Assembly (NCBI RefSeq): GCF_946479275.1
Contig: NZ_CAMLFE010000001.1
Coordinates: forward strand, 62,001 to 126,000
Direction: 5' to 3'
From: an uncultured Bartonella sp.
GTDB lineage: Bacteria > Pseudomonadota > Alphaproteobacteria > Rhizobiales > Rhizobiaceae
DNA length: 64,000 nt
Below the pieces are notes generated by a model. It saw only the letters and a list, made by a program, of their open reading frames with translations. It searched no databases and was not told where the DNA came from. This document shows, piece after piece, positions 15,850 through 24,420 of the stretch. The stretch's first letter is position 1. Each line of letters begins with the position of its first letter. Both the position numbers and the translations under genes were made by a program.

Positions 15850-16335
15850 TTAACTACTCGTTTTTTTGTTGTCGTTTGCAACGGGGCGGTTATCGTTCGT
15901 CACTGTGCGGCGAACCATTTCGCCATCACTTTTCATGCTAATTGATGCTTTAACAATTTCGCCGTCTTGTGCGTTATTTTTAAAACCATCAATAAGCATT
16001 CGGCCTTCCCAAATCATTGTTTTTTTGGGAAAAATCATTTGGACTTGGGCCTTCACGGAACTTTTGCTTTCAAATGCCTCTACCCAGTTTTCTGCGCTTT
16101 CTTCCGTCAGAACACCCTCGCCATCAATATCCATGGAAAGACTTGTAGCATTGCGTCCCAACCAGTTCACTTTTTCTGGGTCTGCACAATCGGGAATTCG
16201 TTCGTCCGACGTGCCTTTATTTAGGGCAATCGACTTGCTCGTGAACCCGCAATAGTTGCTGTAAACGACTGGGTCGGCGTCATTGCCAATAAGTACGCGG
16301 ACGTTGCCGCCTCGGATAATAGTTGCTTGTGCCAT
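15850..16335 (-). CDS. major tail tube protein
   Basis: 161 residues from ATG 16335 (AAAGGAACCAGC just upstream; the ORF could extend 5 codons further). Beta-rich, with VRVLIGNDADPVVYSNYCGF and the segment LNKGTSDERIPDCADPEKVNW, typical of the TP901-1/GTA-type tail tube family. It forms the stacked rings of a long non-contractile tail. Located between the tail completion gene and chaperone. The C-terminus is polar and likely disordered. Confidence 0.8.
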   Translation of the reverse strand: MAQATIIRGGNVRVLIGNDADPVVYSNYCGFTSKSIALNKGTSDERIPDCADPEKVNWLGRNATSLSMDIDGEGVLTEESAENWVEAFESKSSVKAQVQMIFPKKTMIWEGRMLIDGFKNNAQDGEIVKASISMKSDGEMVRRTVTNDNRPVANDNKKTSS

Positions 16336-16353
16336 GCTGGTTCCTTTCATGGG

Positions 16354-16382
16354 AAGAAAAAGCCGACCTGAAAAAGGCGGCT
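16354..16382 (-). terminator. terminator-like hairpin before tail tube gene
   Basis: On the minus strand AGCCGCC-loop-GGTCGGCT (7 bp with one bulged base, 16382-16361) is followed by TTTTCTT. It lies between the tail completion gene and tail tube gene; it could tune expression by partial termination or protect the downstream message end. Confidence 0.55.
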
Positions 16383-16409
16383 GTTGGTTTTTAAAATGTT
16401 GGGTGGTTA

Positions 16410-16817
16410 TTAATCGAAACGCTCTACAATCACGTCAAAATTGACGGCTGCATGAGATGTCAGACCGTCCGGGTCGCGCAATTCTCGCGTGTTTTCGTGG
16501 TTAAAAAGGACGAGGCCGTTTTGCTCCAATGTAAGATCGGATTTTGTTAGTGCCCGCCGTACTGCATTGGCGAGTTCTCGCATTTCTTCGGAGGATACTT
16601 CACGCGACCAAACGTCAATCTGGACAGAGATATTATCGAGTTCCAGACAATCCGCGAGCGTCGTGTCGCTGGTCATTGGTCCGAGCGAAACGTACGGGAA
16701 TTCAGCTTCCTTTGGAACGCTGTCGAAAACACGGCCATCAACGATTTCTTTGACATCCGCATCATCTGAAAGCGTTTGAATGATGACCTTTTGCAATTCA
16801 CTGGTCGCCGCTTTCAT
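16410..16817 (-). CDS. tail completion protein (DUF3168, gp17-like)
   Basis: 135 residues matching DUF3168: VIIQTLSDDADVKEIVDGRVFDSVP, then FPYVSLG and VQIDVWSREVSS. These proteins cap the tail tube at the head end (tail terminator). It overlaps the HK97 gp10-like gene by 4 bases. Position between gp10-like and tail tube genes is canonical. Confidence 0.85.
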   Translation of the reverse strand: MKAATSELQKVIIQTLSDDADVKEIVDGRVFDSVPKEAEFPYVSLGPMTSDTTLADCLELDNISVQIDVWSREVSSEEMRELANAVRRALTKSDLTLEQNGLVLFNHENTRELRDPDGLTSHAAVNFDVIVERFD

Positions 16818-17272
16818 TGTGTCGCCTTTACCGCTTTTTTCACAGCGCTACGAACTTTTCCCTTCACTCGTTTTCTTTCCGTCTTCCAGACCGGTCTGAA
16901 ATAAGGTTGGGCAGGTGTTCTGGATGTGCCAAACTCGACTATCCATGCTTTCTGCAAATAAGGGCGACGGCCATTCGCGCTTCTGACAAGCGTTGCTTCA
17001 TTGCCTGCATAAATCGTTAAAGTCATTTCGTTGCCAAGCGTGTTTTTTGCTACAGCAAAAGCGGTTGAGCCTTTCGGCGGTCGTCCCCACGTCCACCCGA
17101 TTGAATTACGCAATTCCCCAGTGTCAACGGGCACAATCGCTTTCATTTTGTCGACAATCTCTTGGGCGATTTTCTCCATGTCTTTCTTCACAAGGTCTTT
17201 TGTAACCTTTGGGATGGCGTTAAGCCTGCGTTCCAAACGTGCACGGCCTAGCAATGTTACTTTGTAGCCCAT
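16814..17272 (-). CDS. HK97 gp10-like head-tail protein
   Basis: 152 residues with the gp10-like core: VDKMKAIVPVDTGELRNSIGW, a beta segment LTIYAGNEA and a late EFGTSRTPAQPYFRPVW motif. The C-terminus is Lys/Arg-rich. Members form part of the neck that joins capsid and tail. Its start overlaps the stop of the small gene upstream by 16 bases. Confidence 0.88.
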   Translation of the reverse strand: MGYKVTLLGRARLERRLNAIPKVTKDLVKKDMEKIAQEIVDKMKAIVPVDTGELRNSIGWTWGRPPKGSTAFAVAKNTLGNEMTLTIYAGNEATLVRSANGRRPYLQKAWIVEFGTSRTPAQPYFRPVWKTERKRVKGKVRSAVKKAVKATQ

Positions 17273-17439
17273 TTTTCGCGATCCTGTTTGGTAGGGGCGG
17301 GGATTTTAATCGCGCATCCGCTTTCTATGGCAAGCTTCCCGCATACGTGTGTCACTGAATAGGTGTTGCCGACCTTGTAAACATAAATCTGCCGCGCGTT
17401 CGGCTGCCATTGGAACGGTGCTGTTATTTTAATCCACAT
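17257..17439 (-). CDS. small neck-region protein, unknown
   Basis: 60 residues starting MWIKITAPFQWQPNARQIYVY. It has two Cys (one in SGCAIKIPAPTK) and ends in KWATK. It lies between the head-tail adaptor and the gp10-like gene, and is read in step with them. Not recognised; similar small genes occur in this place in other alphaproteobacterial prophages. Role unknown. Confidence 0.65.
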   Translation of the reverse strand: MWIKITAPFQWQPNARQIYVYKVGNTYSVTHVCGKLAIESGCAIKIPAPTKQDREKWATK

Positions 17440-17448
17440 AAGCTTTTC

Positions 17449-17811
17449 CTAGACTGCGACGCCGCTTTCAATTGTTAGCCGATAATATTGGCGGCTTATC
17501 GGGTCGCGATTGACCGCCCTAATGTTGTAAACTCGTCCACCAAACTTGCCTTTTGCAGCATCGAACGTTGTTTCACGAGCGTCACAGCAACACCATTCTG
17601 TTGTTATGTCTTTCGCCGCTTGGAAGCTACGGATTGTGAGGAAAGCGGGCTGTTTTCCTTCCAATCTCGCTGCCTGTACTGTCTCACTCCCTTGGCGAAA
17701 TGTTATGGCTGCTTTCGTCGTGAACTTCTGAACCCATTTCCCGCGTGTGTTACCCATGCCGTCATTTGTTTTTTCACGGACAAAGAAAGCAAAAGTTTCG
17801 TGCAGTCTCAT
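17449..17811 (-). CDS. head-tail adaptor (phage head-tail joining)
   Basis: 120 residues from ATG 17811 (GGAGG 8 bases upstream and ATGA overlap with the connector stop; TTG 17829 less likely). It fits the SPP1 gp16-like stopper family: FFVREKTNDGMGNTRGKWVQKF, then QGSETVQAARLEGKQP and a C-terminal NRDPISRQYYRLTIE. It would close the head after packaging and dock the tail. Confidence 0.82.
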   Translation of the reverse strand: MRLHETFAFFVREKTNDGMGNTRGKWVQKFTTKAAITFRQGSETVQAARLEGKQPAFLTIRSFQAAKDITTEWCCCDARETTFDAAKGKFGGRVYNIRAVNRDPISRQYYRLTIESGVAV

Positions 17812-18368
17812 ACGGCTGGCCTCCGCCAAGGCAATATCAGTGCATCATATGCGCCAGTCGTTGCCGGTTTTGTGGTGGATAGATCTTCACGGATTTCATA
17901 AAGGCTTGCGCAATGCAGCAAAATGGCTGTTTTGAGTGTTGCCGGTATTTGGTCTTGTTCAAATCCAGCGGTAAAAAAGATTTTCACGGCATCAGGCTGT
18001 TTTGCGAGTTTCGGCTGCTCGTCTTTGTAGTAAACATACGTGCTGTCGTGTGTTGTGAAAAGCTCGTACTCGTCTCTTGGCAACGTGGCTTTGCTGCCAT
18101 TCTCTAAAACCAACTCTATGCGGTCAATATTAATGACCGGATAGATTAAAATCTTGTGAGGGCCAAAGAAACTGACGGAATTTTGCTGAAATTTTGTTTT
18201 GCGTAGGCAAATGCCGAGCATTTTTTCCAAATGCTCCGTCGCGGCCAAAATGAGGCTCGCTATCTGTTCGTCATCGTCATTGAAGCCAACGACATCAAGA
18301 TGCTTTTTTGCTTCTTCTAACGAAACAGCAGGGAATGTCGGCTTTTCGACAACGATCGGCATTTGCAT
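17808..18368 (-). CDS. head-tail connector (gp6-like)
   Basis: 186 residues from ATG 18368 (AAAGG upstream; GTG 18377 overlaps the upstream gene). N-terminal helical part with SLEEAKKHLDVVGFNDDDEQIASLI is the classic gp6/DUF3199-like connector sequence; the C-terminal end ALILPWRRPAV is typical too. It forms the ring under the portal. It follows the capsid gene and a 59-residue gene. Confidence 0.85.
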   Translation of the reverse strand: MQMPIVVEKPTFPAVSLEEAKKHLDVVGFNDDDEQIASLILAATEHLEKMLGICLRKTKFQQNSVSFFGPHKILIYPVINIDRIELVLENGSKATLPRDEYELFTTHDSTYVYYKDEQPKLAKQPDAVKIFFTAGFEQDQIPATLKTAILLHCASLYEIREDLSTTKPATTGAYDALILPWRRPAV

Positions 18369-18369
18369 T

Positions 18370-18549
18370 TTACGCACCTTTGTTCTTGGCTGGCTTTTCA
18401 GCCTTGTTCAAAATCGTTTGATTGCTGTTTTTTTCTGCCAAAACACCGGACTTGATAAGATGCGCGACATCTCTCGGTTCAGCTTCCCTAACGTCGCCGG
18501 CATAGTACATTTTGTCACCAAAATGTTGGCGTTTAACAACGTATTGCAT
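18370..18549 (-). CDS. small basic head-module protein, 59 aa
   Basis: 59 residues from ATG 18549 with AAAGGAAAGCGA in front. It begins MQYVVKRQHFGDKMYYAGDV and ends in a Lys/Ala/Asn-rich tail. The pattern 'GDKMYYAGDVREAEPRDVAHLIKSGVL' (shown in two parts in similar phage genes) suggests a small SH3/barrel-like domain common after major capsid genes. An upstream extension to 18636 would overlap the capsid gene and was rejected. Role unknown. Confidence 0.65.
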   Translation of the reverse strand: MQYVVKRQHFGDKMYYAGDVREAEPRDVAHLIKSGVLAEKNSNQTILNKAEKPAKNKGA

Positions 18550-18565
18550 TCGCTTTCCTTTCATA

Positions 18566-18587
18566 GAAAAGGGCGGTTTCCTGCCCT
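18566..18587 (-). terminator. terminator-like hairpin after major capsid gene
   Basis: On the minus strand AGGGCAGG-AAA-CCGCCCT (7 bp, one bulge) followed by TTTTCT lies between the major capsid stop and the next gene. Partial terminators after the capsid gene are known to raise capsid message relative to downstream genes; here this is inferred. Confidence 0.55.
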
Positions 18588-18598
18588 TTCTGTTTCGG

Positions 18599-19813
18599 TT
18601 AATTGCCGCCACCCGCTGCGGCTGTAACAGTGCCATAAATGAACGCTTCCGGTCGAATAACGGCGAGAGCGAGACGTTCTTCCGCGCGAATTGTTACTTT
18701 ATTTTTCGTGAAATCATCGTTTTCGTAACCCGCCTGAATGCGGCTATCCCACTGGTCGAAAACCTGCGCACCCATCTTGAACGCACCAGTCAAAAACTTG
18801 CCGACCTGAATAGACTGTGTAGTCACAACTGGCAGTCCCCAAAGGGTAGGTGTTAGTGTACCTTGCGGGTTGCCAATGATATAACGCCCTTCATTGTCCT
18901 TCAGCAGGTCAATACTAGTCCAGTCAATCGGGTTCAGTACGTGCCCAGTTGCCGGATATTCCGCGAGTGCTGCCTGCAACATTGCAATGCGCAAAACGTC
19001 AATGCCTGTTACAATTGTCGGTGTTTTTAAACCAGCGGGTTCCGCGTATTTCGTCGCTTGCGGAATAATACCAAGCATATTGCTTCCAGTACCGTCACCA
19101 TTAAGGAGCTGCCGCTCTTCAGCGAGCTTCAGCCCGTATATTAGTCGGCCGTCGATGTGCGACCTTAATTGCTTCACGTCCGACAAGGCTTGTTCGCTGA
19201 CCTTAATGTGGTGGGCAATAACGCTCGTTACGACGTTGACGTCTTCAAACTTGAAGTCAGATTGAGGCTTTGCTTCTCCCTCTTTAACAATTGCGGCATT
19301 GTTCGTGAAACCGGTCTCGCGAGTAAACGGGACGAGCGGCGAGTCAGTCGTGCCAGGCGTGATCAAGCCCCGGATTACCAGTTTTTGTTCTGGCTGCTTT
19401 TGAATGCCCTGCTGGTAGTTAGGGATAATAGCCGCTCCGACATTGCCGTCAGCACCGGTATTCGCCGTTGTAATATCGGCCTTGAAATGCATCGCAAATT
19501 TCGCGCTGCTCGATTTTTGTGATAGAAATGATTTAATTCCGTCGCTTTCGGCGAAACGTTGGCCGATTGATTTTTCTGCTTCATGTGAAGCTGGCGCCCG
19601 TGCTAATTTCTGTTCAAGTTCGTCAAGCCGTGCTTTTGCTTTGTTCATCTCAAGCAGCGCTTCGTCTGCCTTTTCCTTTTCTGACTTTGACAACCCCTCG
19701 GCTTCGGCAAGTGCTTTTTCAGCAATCGCTTTGACCATATCCCATTTGGTATTGAAGTCATGTTTTAATTCGTGCGCGAGTACCTCGACGCTCTTGGTTT
19801 CAAGATCGCTCAT
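18599..19813 (-). CDS. major capsid protein (HK97 fold)
   Basis: 404 residues. Residues 1-105 are a helical delta domain (scaffold) with coiled-coil sequence rich in Glu, Lys and Ala; the likely protease cut is near 105-120. The rest shows HK97-fold features: IRGLITPGTTDSPLVPFTRETGF, the E-loop-like KEGEAKPQSDFKF, VSEQALSDVKQLRSHID and C-terminal RLALAVIRPEAFIYGTV. It builds the icosahedral shell. Order portal-protease-capsid is canonical. Confidence 0.92.
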   Translation of the reverse strand: MSDLETKSVEVLAHELKHDFNTKWDMVKAIAEKALAEAEGLSKSEKEKADEALLEMNKAKARLDELEQKLARAPASHEAEKSIGQRFAESDGIKSFLSQKSSSAKFAMHFKADITTANTGADGNVGAAIIPNYQQGIQKQPEQKLVIRGLITPGTTDSPLVPFTRETGFTNNAAIVKEGEAKPQSDFKFEDVNVVTSVIAHHIKVSEQALSDVKQLRSHIDGRLIYGLKLAEERQLLNGDGTGSNMLGIIPQATKYAEPAGLKTPTIVTGIDVLRIAMLQAALAEYPATGHVLNPIDWTSIDLLKDNEGRYIIGNPQGTLTPTLWGLPVVTTQSIQVGKFLTGAFKMGAQVFDQWDSRIQAGYENDDFTKNKVTIRAEERLALAVIRPEAFIYGTVTAAAGGGN

Positions 19814-19842
19814 AGCAGTCCTTTCTATTTTTAGTGAGTTGG

Positions 19843-20511
19843 TTAGCCGCGTAACGCTTTCAGAAAAGCGGCGGCTTCTTCTGCCTTTTGCTCGCTATCA
19901 GACTCGCTCCGAATAGCTTTGGCATAGCCGACGGAGGCAATCCGTGTAGCCATGCTTTTTGATATGCCTGCATCGCGCAGGACATCTTCAAATTCTTTTG
20001 CTGGTGCAGGATCACCAGCAGATAAACGTTTACAAAATTGTTGAAATCGTTCAGCCGATTTAACAGAAGAAATGCGGGCTTCCTCATTCGCTGGGAAGGT
20101 TACCGGCGAGATTTCGTATAGGTCTATCTCTTCCAACAACCGTACCTCGGCGTTGTCTGTATATTTTACTTCCTTGTAACCAATCGACAGACCGGTTAAA
20201 GCGCGTTGCTTCATCAACGAATAAGCCTCGCGGCCTTTTTGAACATCGAGATTGATTTCACCAACGCCATAAAGACCCCGATCGTCTTCTTTAAGCTCTT
20301 TCCACACGCCAATCGGGTCTTCCCAACTGTGCTGCCAAAGCATCAGAACGGGGTTGTTGTCTTGCTCATGTTTTTTAAGCGATTTTGAAAACGCGCCTTT
20401 GACAACGGACTCTCTATAACAATCGACGTTGCCAAAAATCGAGCCATAGCCTTCAAAAGTTCCATCTTCGGCTAGATTTTTAACGTCTAAACGGAATTCT
20501 TTAGTCTTCAT
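19843..20511 (-). CDS. prohead protease (HK97 gp4, family U35/S78)
   Basis: 222 residues. Catalytic features: His61 in MLWQHSWEDPIG, Ser109 in LTGLSIGYKE and Glu133 in DLYEISPVTFPAN. The N-terminal FEGYGSIFGNVDCYRE is the typical opening. It removes the capsid delta domain during maturation. It overlaps the portal gene by 4 bases. The C-terminal 70 residues are a helical tail, usually self-cleaved. Confidence 0.92.
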   Translation of the reverse strand: MKTKEFRLDVKNLAEDGTFEGYGSIFGNVDCYRESVVKGAFSKSLKKHEQDNNPVLMLWQHSWEDPIGVWKELKEDDRGLYGVGEINLDVQKGREAYSLMKQRALTGLSIGYKEVKYTDNAEVRLLEEIDLYEISPVTFPANEEARISSVKSAERFQQFCKRLSAGDPAPAKEFEDVLRDAGISKSMATRIASVGYAKAIRSESDSEQKAEEAAAFLKALRG

Positions 20512-21752
20512 TCGTCATCTTTCTCAGATTGACCGATGTTATCGCCGACAATACCGTTGTCGGCATCAGTGATAGGAACATTTTGCATTTGGATTCGGGG
20601 CGTATCGCCACCGTCCACCGGTGGCAGATTTTCGAGGCGGCGCACTTCATTGATCGTCATCGCGCCAATAAGCGTCATAACTTGGTAAAATTTTGCACGT
20701 CCTTGGCTATCGGCGCGTAAAAGGCTTTCGAGATTGAACGACACATAAACGCCATTTTGCCGTTCTTCTCTTGTTAAAAGCTGCTTGTTGATAGCTTGCT
20801 CAATACGTTTCAGTCGCTCTCGCAGTGTGAACTGTAGAAATGCGAGTGTTTGCTGTTCTAGTCCGCTGCCCCAACTCGTTGTTTTTTCTGTGTGTCCTAC
20901 CATATGCGGCGGCACTCCAAACATGCGGCATATTTCCTCAACTGAAAACGCACGACTTTGCAACATTTGTGCGTCTTCCGGCGAAAGCGTTATGTTCTGC
21001 CAAGATGTCCCGCCTTCCAGAATAAGCGGCTTCCCACCATTGCCAACACCGATTTTATCAGCAAGTTCACGTTTTGCTATTTCGCGCTGCTCGCTTGTCA
21101 GCCAAGTGTTAAAATTCAAAACACCTGTCGGCTTCAACCCATTTTTGAACATATCGCCAGCCGTTGCATCGGCTGCAAGCGCCACGCCGAACACATTTCG
21201 ACCGATGGTCAAAGGTGAAAGCCCGCCGAGCGGGTCGCCACCAAATCCTCGGATATGGAAAATAACGTCATCACTGCCGTCGTAATATTTACCGTTTTCT
21301 GACCAACGGTATTTGAGGGCGCCATCCGCTTCCCTCTCTACACTAATGCATGCGGGGTTGATCGGCGTTAATGCGACAATCTGGTTGATTGAGTTGCGTG
21401 TAATTCGTGCGTACGCATTCCCTCGCATTTCCAACGAACTGGATAAAAAGTGCCAAAAATCAAAAGCTGTCTGATCGGCATTTGGGTCAATTTTCAGTAC
21501 GTTATACAGGCTGTGCTGGGTGTATTTTTCGGGAATTCCTTTGCTATTCTCACGGTATAACGTAATCGGTAAAGATGCGATTGTGCCCGAAAGTAAAGAT
21601 ATACAACGCCATGCTGTCGATAGTCCGAGTAGGGAAGCATCTGAAACGATAAGTCCCGAAGAACTCGCACCCGCCCAATCTGTGGGGTTTTGAAGCGTTA
21701 ATGAACTAGACGGGGCGAAAATTCCGTTCCACATTTTTTTAAGAAAGTTCAA
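20508..21752 (-). CDS. portal protein (HK97 family)
   Basis: 414 residues, matching HK97 portal proteins: AWRCISLLSGTIASLPITLYR, YNVLKIDPNADQTAFDFW, IFHIRGFGGDPLGGLSPL, and EEICRMFGVPPHMVGHTEKT near residue 270. It forms the dodecameric DNA gate at one vertex and docks terminase. The C-terminal NLPPVDGGDTP motif is typical. Overlaps terminase and protease genes by 4 bases each. Confidence 0.93.
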   Translation of the reverse strand: MNFLKKMWNGIFAPSSSLTLQNPTDWAGASSSGLIVSDASLLGLSTAWRCISLLSGTIASLPITLYRENSKGIPEKYTQHSLYNVLKIDPNADQTAFDFWHFLSSSLEMRGNAYARITRNSINQIVALTPINPACISVEREADGALKYRWSENGKYYDGSDDVIFHIRGFGGDPLGGLSPLTIGRNVFGVALAADATAGDMFKNGLKPTGVLNFNTWLTSEQREIAKRELADKIGVGNGGKPLILEGGTSWQNITLSPEDAQMLQSRAFSVEEICRMFGVPPHMVGHTEKTTSWGSGLEQQTLAFLQFTLRERLKRIEQAINKQLLTREERQNGVYVSFNLESLLRADSQGRAKFYQVMTLIGAMTINEVRRLENLPPVDGGDTPRIQMQNVPITDADNGIVGDNIGQSEKDDE

Positions 21753-23431
21753 TTTTCGCCTCCGAGACTAGCGAAATACTGGTCGATTGTTCCGCTGTTC
21801 TGGGCAGCCGGATTTCGGCTCATGACAGTTGCGGCGTCAAACATCGCCATCGCGGGGTCTATCTTCGCATCGCCGGCATTTTGCTTTGTTGCTCTGATAG
21901 CGGTCGCCGTTGGTTCAATTTTCAAATTGCCAACGCACCAGTTCATCATTGCACTTTTTGCGTGCCAGAATGTGCATCCCGCGACCTTGCGTTCAGTCGT
22001 TTTGATAGCGTTCATCATGCCAAATCCTTGCGGCACGCCAATGAGCTGTTTGTTTTCCGGCGTTATGTCTAATTCGGCCAAATTATCGATAAGCTCGCCA
22101 AGCCCGGCCGGGTCGACGGCAACACAAGCGAGCAGACCACGGCTTTTCACGTCGTCAATGATTTCAATTATCTGCGAAATATCATTCAGGCTGTCTGTTA
22201 CTATTGTAAGATCGCCGTCTTTTTCAAAGTCATGTAGAACAGTGGCAATCGACTTGCGTCGTTCTAAAACGCTCTCATGCGCCCATGCATGCGACCATGA
22301 AAGCCAGTGTTTCGTCTGTTTGTCGCGGCCGATCAGCGAAAGACCATACAAATCATCAAGACCACCACCGTCAATGCCGACAACGACCACTTCTGATCGT
22401 TCAATCAGGCTATCATATGTTAATGTTTCGTCCGTTTGGCGTTGCCAAAATTCTGTCCCAACCCACCGGTCACCCCGTTGAGCTTGCCCGATTTCCACGT
22501 TCAAATGTTTTGCTAGGAAGACACGGCGGCCTTGTTCGTCTGTTTCTTTGTTCAATTTTGACAAGAGGTCTTCTGCATCAACAGAATAGCCCAGTGATGG
22601 GTTGGTTATGTAAAAGTTCTCGGGGGCCAGATAATCTTCATTTTGCAAAAACCGCTTAGGGAACTCATACAGGACACCAAGCGCCCGATTATTCACGACT
22701 ACCCCGTCACGAATATTGCGGAATTCTTCTAATTTTTTTTTGAATACTCCGGCCGGTGGGTTATCAGAATGTGTCGAGAGATAAATCACGAAACCTTCCG
22801 GACGCGACACTAAACCACCAGTCGCTTCCTTGAGCATATTGTCGGCTTTTTCTTTTTTTCCGAAAAGCCAAAGTTCATCTATCAGAACAAACGATGCTTT
22901 TTTGCCGGTTACCGTATCATTTTCCGCCGCAACGACCTTCAATGTCGCATTTGTGTTCAAATGCTTGATCTCGCGTATATGGTCCGATGTTTTTAAAAAT
23001 CGTGAAAGTTCGGGACTTGCCTTCACAATATCGGAGGCAGGCTTGTATGAGTTATCAGCAACTTCTTTTGTTGGCGCCAGAATAAGCAGTTCAGCAGAAT
23101 GGCGCATGTTTAAAATCAATGCGGTTATCATGATAGCGGCGGCTATCGTCGACTTTCCGTTCTTTTTGCTAATTAGAAGGAAAAACTCGTTTATCAGTTG
23201 TTTCCCTGCGTTCTCATCATAGGCGCCAAAAATCGCGGCTACGAAATCAAAAACCCAGGGCGCGCAAGCTTCACCAAACGTTGGCTGCCCTAACACGTCT
23301 ACCATTTTCAGACTTTTGAAAATATCTAGCGCGCGTTTTGCTTGTTCTGGGAAAAGCGGTTCAAAGGGAATGAGGCTTTCCCTGTTTACAATGCGTTTTT
23401 CCCAATCAGGGCAGGCGGTTGACCACTTCAT
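21749..23431 (-). CDS. terminase large subunit (HK97 type)
   Basis: 560 residues. ATPase domain: Walker A-like SKKNGKST (88-95) and Walker B FVLIDE (181-186) followed by LWLFG, the coupling motif LSTHSD near 219. Nuclease domain: VVVGIDGGGLDD (Asp354), then IVTDSLND and a late DAKIDPAMAMFDA. It cuts concatemers and pumps DNA into proheads. The type with a neighbouring HNH gene usually makes cohesive ends (cos). Confidence 0.94.
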   Translation of the reverse strand: MKWSTACPDWEKRIVNRESLIPFEPLFPEQAKRALDIFKSLKMVDVLGQPTFGEACAPWVFDFVAAIFGAYDENAGKQLINEFFLLISKKNGKSTIAAAIMITALILNMRHSAELLILAPTKEVADNSYKPASDIVKASPELSRFLKTSDHIREIKHLNTNATLKVVAAENDTVTGKKASFVLIDELWLFGKKEKADNMLKEATGGLVSRPEGFVIYLSTHSDNPPAGVFKKKLEEFRNIRDGVVVNNRALGVLYEFPKRFLQNEDYLAPENFYITNPSLGYSVDAEDLLSKLNKETDEQGRRVFLAKHLNVEIGQAQRGDRWVGTEFWQRQTDETLTYDSLIERSEVVVVGIDGGGLDDLYGLSLIGRDKQTKHWLSWSHAWAHESVLERRKSIATVLHDFEKDGDLTIVTDSLNDISQIIEIIDDVKSRGLLACVAVDPAGLGELIDNLAELDITPENKQLIGVPQGFGMMNAIKTTERKVAGCTFWHAKSAMMNWCVGNLKIEPTATAIRATKQNAGDAKIDPAMAMFDAATVMSRNPAAQNSGTIDQYFASLGGEN

Positions 23432-23757
23432 TGTGTGTTGTCGACCGCGAGATGTGGCATCTTGCGTGGCGCGTAAATGTCTTTAATATTTTTTGCCGCC
23501 TCAAGCTTTTGTTCTTTTTTGCCGAGCTTTTTGTCTGCCGCTTTTTCATGAACGTATGGAGCAGCCGCAATAGCCATTCGATCGCGCCGTTCGTCATCCG
23601 CTTCAGTACTGTTCATGACCTCAAGCATGTATTCAAGCGGGGTCATGCCAGAAAGCTTGGCACTTTTTTTGATTACTTTAACGTCTTTTTTTGATAGCTT
23701 TTTACTGGTGGAGCCACGCGGGCGACCAGCACCAGCACGATAACCGCCACTAGCCAT
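23428..23757 (-). CDS. terminase small subunit-like protein
   Basis: 109 residues from ATG 23757. The opening MASGGYRAGAGRPRGSTSKK is typical of small terminase subunits in alphaproteobacterial phages, including an AT-hook-like GRP core. The rest is helical, with KVIKKSAKLSGMTPLEYMLEV. It overlaps the large subunit by 4 bases and has the putative packaging site region just upstream. It would bind the cos/pac DNA and start packaging. Confidence 0.82.
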   Translation of the reverse strand: MASGGYRAGAGRPRGSTSKKLSKKDVKVIKKSAKLSGMTPLEYMLEVMNSTEADDERRDRMAIAAAPYVHEKAADKKLGKKEQKLEAAKNIKDIYAPRKMPHLAVDNTQ

Positions 23758-23763
23758 TTTCAA

Positions 23764-23909
23764 AAATCCTATAACTTGTTGTTTTTGTTGATTAAAAAAT
23801 CAAACTTGATTTTGATTAAAAATCAAACGCAAATAAAAAATATACGCGTGAGAGGGCGCGCGGTTCAGAGGCCTATCAGACCCCAGACTTTTGCATGCCC
23901 CCGCCAATG
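23764..23909. other. candidate cos/packaging region
   Basis: The 146 bases between the HNH and small terminase genes hold two near-identical units TTGATT-A5/6-ATCAAAC (23788-23805 and 23812-23828), each an inverted repeat, then a GC-rich block (about 23844-23862, GCGTGAGAGGGCGCGCGG) in an otherwise AT-rich stretch. This is where cos lies in HNH-type HK97 phages. Assignment is by position and composition only. Confidence 0.45.
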
Positions 23910-24266
23910 TCATAGAACGCGTTGCCGATTTTCCTCTCGCTGCTTGATGCTATCGTGGCATTGTTTGCATAGACATTGAAGATTGTTCTCGTCGTAAAAC
24001 AATGTCTCGTTGCCTCTGTGCGGTTTGATATGGTCGCAAACAAGTTTACTTGTGTCTGCTTCTATCCTCCCGCACATAGCACATGTGAACATTGCTTTTG
24101 TTAATGTCTGCCATCTCAAGCGCTGCCAACGTTTAGACCTGTACCATTTGCGCCAACTGACATTCTCATCCCGTTGTTTCAGCCATGCTTTACGATCACC
24201 TGTTGGTACACCAATGAGCGGCGCAAGGGTGGGGACTTGGCTCTTAATAGATGGTAGTTTTGGCAT
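23910..24266 (-). CDS. HNH endonuclease (packaging-associated)
   Basis: 118 residues from ATG 24266. Zinc-binding and active-site elements: CAMCG (first CxxC), CDHIKPHRGN (the Asp-His of the HNH box), LQCLCKQCHDSIKQREE (second Cys pair and last His). In HK97-like phages such an HNH protein next to terminase stimulates cos cutting by the large subunit. The position supports that role here. Confidence 0.88.
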   Translation of the reverse strand: MPKLPSIKSQVPTLAPLIGVPTGDRKAWLKQRDENVSWRKWYRSKRWQRLRWQTLTKAMFTCAMCGRIEADTSKLVCDHIKPHRGNETLFYDENNLQCLCKQCHDSIKQREENRQRVL

Positions 24267-24420
24267 GTTAGTAAAAGCTGCAAAAAACACTTAAGATTTA
24301 GACCATATATTGTTATAACCAATAGACAACAATTCCTATTGAGACCTGGCTAACGCGGGTAGCTATTCAATTTATGGGGATTATATTGATGAAATATTGA
24401 GTAAAAACGGGAAAGCAACC

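Noticed and set aside
18550..18636. Upstream extension of the 59-aa gene into the capsid gene
   Set aside because: It would overlap the capsid end and include the terminator-like hairpin; ATG 18549 has a good ribosome site.
14771..22000. Gene transfer agent instead of prophage
   Set aside because: Tail chaperone and tube look GTA-like, but integrase, att repeats, CI/Cro switch, replication and lysis genes show a temperate phage.
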